From contig NYVQ01000087.1 of assembly GCA_002684695.1 (NCBI GenBank), positions 1 through 7,126 on the forward strand: a stretch of 7,126 nt of DNA, in the 5' to 3' direction. This DNA comes from SAR116 cluster bacterium. GTDB taxonomy: Bacteria > Pseudomonadota > Alphaproteobacteria > Puniceispirillales > GCA-002684695. A model generated the notes under the pieces. The model made no database searches and had not been told where the DNA came from. It worked only from the letters and a program-made list of their open reading frames with translations. Position numbers and translations under genes: made by a program. Shown here in pieces: positions 5,281 to 7,126 of the stretch. Numbering within the stretch: the first letter of the stretch is position 1; every line of letters begins with the position of its first letter.

Positions 5281-7126
5281 GTACTATTTTCAGTTATTTT
5301 ATTTTCTTTTTTAGATAATTTTGAATTTATAAAAATATGATGCCAAGTTAGTAGGCAGAAAGATAATACTATACCTACAGTAAAATAAAATTCTGAATTT
5401 GAAATTACTAACCCAGCAAGAATTATCCTGATGATAATTTCAATTGTGCTTAATTCAGATTTATCAAATTTGGCCAGACAACTGGAAATCAAGTACAAGA
5501 AAAGAGAAAGCCGTGCAAGTAACCAAAGCAATGACCATATATAAAATTTCCCATCGTATCCTGGTAAATAATCACCTGTGGGCGAATTAGGGTCAATTTG
5601 TGCTGCATTAATGACAAGTAATTCTGGATAAAATGCAAAAATAAATGGAATTATAAACATTACTATACCTGACTTTACAGCAGAAAATGCAGTTGCCATA
5701 GGGTCTGCCTTCGTAAGAGAGGATGCAGCAAATGCTGCAATTGCCACCGGTGGTGTGATTGCTGATGCAACAGCAAAGTAGAAAATAAACATGTGAGCAG
5801 TAAAAGTAGCAATTCCCAACCCAACAAGCATAGGCCCCATTAAAAGAGCAACATTTAAATATGCAGGAACACTCGGCATCCCCATGCCTAAAAGAATTGC
5901 CATCCCCATGGTAACTAATAGAGCAACAAACAGAAAGAACCCATTATTTGTTAATCCAGTATCGTAGTTTCTAAGTAAATGTATAATGTCAGTAGCAATA
6001 AAGTTTGATAAGCCTGTAAAATTTAAACAAAAGTCTATTACAGAAACAGCTAAAAACATTAAATACAAAGTGCTTACTAGAATTCCTGCATCAGATAGTG
6101 CGTGAACTAATTTTGAGGGATTTAATCTAATATTTCTGTCTAAGAAAAATAAAACAATTAGTAATGCGGTAGCCCACCAACCTGCAGAACCTGCATCACC
6201 TGCAGAGTTCTGAAATAACTGGAAAAGCCAGGGTAAGTTATTTGCTCGGCATATACCATTTTCTATGGTTTGCTCTACTCCTAATAAGGTACCAAAAATG
6301 CCACAACCAACAACTTCTTTAGGAGTAATAAGCATAAATAAAATTAATAAAATTGGAGCAAAAATCATAAGTAAATTTTTATAATCTTCACCAGTCATAA
6401 TCATGTCTTCTGTTATTTTTCCTATAGGTAAAATGTTTTGTTTTCTTGACTGAAACACAACGGAAAGGAATAAACATCCAAAATAAGCAACAGCTGGTAA
6501 CGCGGCTGCAACTATTACTTCTCGATATGGAACTACTGTCATTGCTGAAAGAATGAACGCTGCAACACCCATTACAGGTGGCATAATTTGACCACCTGAA
6601 GAGGCAGAAGCCTCCACACCACCAGCAAAAATTTTTGCAAATCCACGCTTCAGCATCATAGGAATTGTAAGTGCGCCAGTTGACAAAACATTTACTATGG
6701 GACCACCTGAAATAGTTCCAAACATTGCTGAACTTACAATAGCAGCATGAGCAGGTCCCCCTCTCAAATTTCGTGTCCATAAAAAAGCAATTTTTATAAG
6801 TGATTTACCTCCAGCTGAAACTCCAAAAAGCGAACCTAAAACTATATAAGGGAAAACTGTATTAATTAAAATATTCATAAAACGACCAAGAAGACCTTGT
6901 CCATTGTTTACAAGTATCTCTCTAACAGCAGGTCTTCCATCAGTTAAAAGTCTCGGCTCTCCACCAAGTTTTGTAATAAGATATTTATTAATGTCATCAG
7001 CACCATAAAAATACCAAATTATAACAGTTGCAAAGGTGTATACGGTTACTAACAATGCGACGGCCACTAATGGGAAACCCCAAACTTTTATATTATAAAT
7101 CAAAAAAACAATTAAAGATGCTGTCA
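5277..7126 (-). CDS. TRAP transporter fused permease (4TM/12TM, TAXI type); partial, N-terminus beyond the window
   Basis: The membrane component of a tripartite periplasmic transporter, driven by an ion gradient and fed by a separate binding protein not seen here. The 615 visible residues form one open frame to the right edge. A TTG at 7103 could be taken for a start, but the frame continues upstream, so the real start is outside. Numbering from that TTG codon, the DctM-like core shows ARGGPAHAA-type LRGGPAHAAIVSSAMFGTISGG (residues 113-134), ASASSGGQIMPPVMG (165-179), LGMGMPSVPAY (405-415), and HMFIFYFAVASAITPPVA (437-454), all hallmarks of TRAP large subunits. A further hydrophobic tail (about 520-590) is usual for the fused form. 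About 45 residues around 261-306 look like an insertion with two Cys (C267, C285). The missing part should contain the small-subunit-like helices. It is translationally coupled to the sulfatase downstream. Confidence 0.92.
   Translation of the reverse strand, partial: TASLIVFLIYNIKVWGFPLVAVALLVTVYTFATVIIWYFYGADDINKYLITKLGGEPRLLTDGRPAVREILVNNGQGLLGRFMNILINTVFPYIVLGSLFGVSAGGKSLIKIAFLWTRNLRGGPAHAAIVSSAMFGTISGGPIVNVLSTGALTIPMMLKRGFAKIFAGGVEASASSGGQIMPPVMGVAAFILSAMTVVPYREVIVAAALPAVAYFGCLFLSVVFQSRKQNILPIGKITEDMIMTGEDYKNLLMIFAPILLILFMLITPKEVVGCGIFGTLLGVEQTIENGICRANNLPWLFQLFQNSAGDAGSAGWWATALLIVLFFLDRNIRLNPSKLVHALSDAGILVSTLYLMFLAVSVIDFCLNFTGLSNFIATDIIHLLRNYDTGLTNNGFFLFVALLVTMGMAILLGMGMPSVPAYLNVALLMGPMLVGLGIATFTAHMFIFYFAVASAITPPVAIAAFAASSLTKADPMATAFSAVKSGIVMFIIPFIFAFYPELLVINAAQIDPNSPTGDYLPGYDGKFYIWSLLWLLARLSLFLYLISSCLAKFDKSELSTIEIIIRIILAGLVISNSEFYFTVGIVLSFCLLTWHHIFINSKLSKKENKITENST

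Noticed and set aside
7101..7103. TTG as the start codon of the TRAP permease
   Set aside because: The frame stays open to the window edge and the protein begins inside the family's usual sequence, so the gene is truncated by the window, not short.

Overview
The window is AT-rich, roughly one third G+C by eye, and gene-dense. It has short spacers, overlapping genes and enzymes for small osmolytes. This suggests a streamlined marine planktonic bacterium, most likely an alphaproteobacterium of the SAR11, AEGEAN-169 or HIMB59 kind. That placement is inferred from composition and gene content; there is no marker gene in the window.

Left block, minus strand, 1-2229. Three tightly spaced genes read leftwards: a CaiD-like crotonobetainyl-CoA hydratase (1423-2229), an L-carnitine 3-dehydrogenase-like enzyme (478-1419), and a beta-keto acid cleavage enzyme of the BKACE/DUF849 family that runs off the left edge (1-457). 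Together they spell a route from crotonobetaine or carnitine to 3-dehydrocarnitine and then to betainyl-CoA plus acetoacetate, feeding glycine betaine metabolism. The CoA ligase or transferase, the thioesterase and the importer such a route needs are not in the window.

Middle. A 241-bp divergent intergenic region (2230-2470) separates this operon from metY (2471-3751, plus strand), an O-acetylhomoserine sulfhydrylase that makes homocysteine. It holds a possible promoter with an overlapping 18-bp inverted repeat for the carnitine operon. On the metY side it holds two small hairpins, one of which carries a close copy of the metY ribosome-binding site. Homocysteine from MetY could accept methyl groups from glycine betaine, which would tie the two divergent units together; this is inference. 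A strong hairpin at 3758-3784 lies between metY and the convergent sulfatase gene and can serve both strands.

Right block, minus strand, 3817-7126. The large membrane permease of a TRAP transporter (4TM/12TM fusion, TAXI type; its N-terminus is beyond the right edge) is followed, with a 4-base ATGA overlap, by a sulfatase without a signal peptide. This pairing suggests uptake of an organic sulfate ester and its hydrolysis in the cytoplasm. The substrate cannot be told from the sequence.

No tRNA, rRNA, CRISPR array, insertion sequence or integrase was seen. No clearly new system is evident. The most interesting leads are the hybrid carnitine module, the transporter-sulfatase pair and the metY leader.
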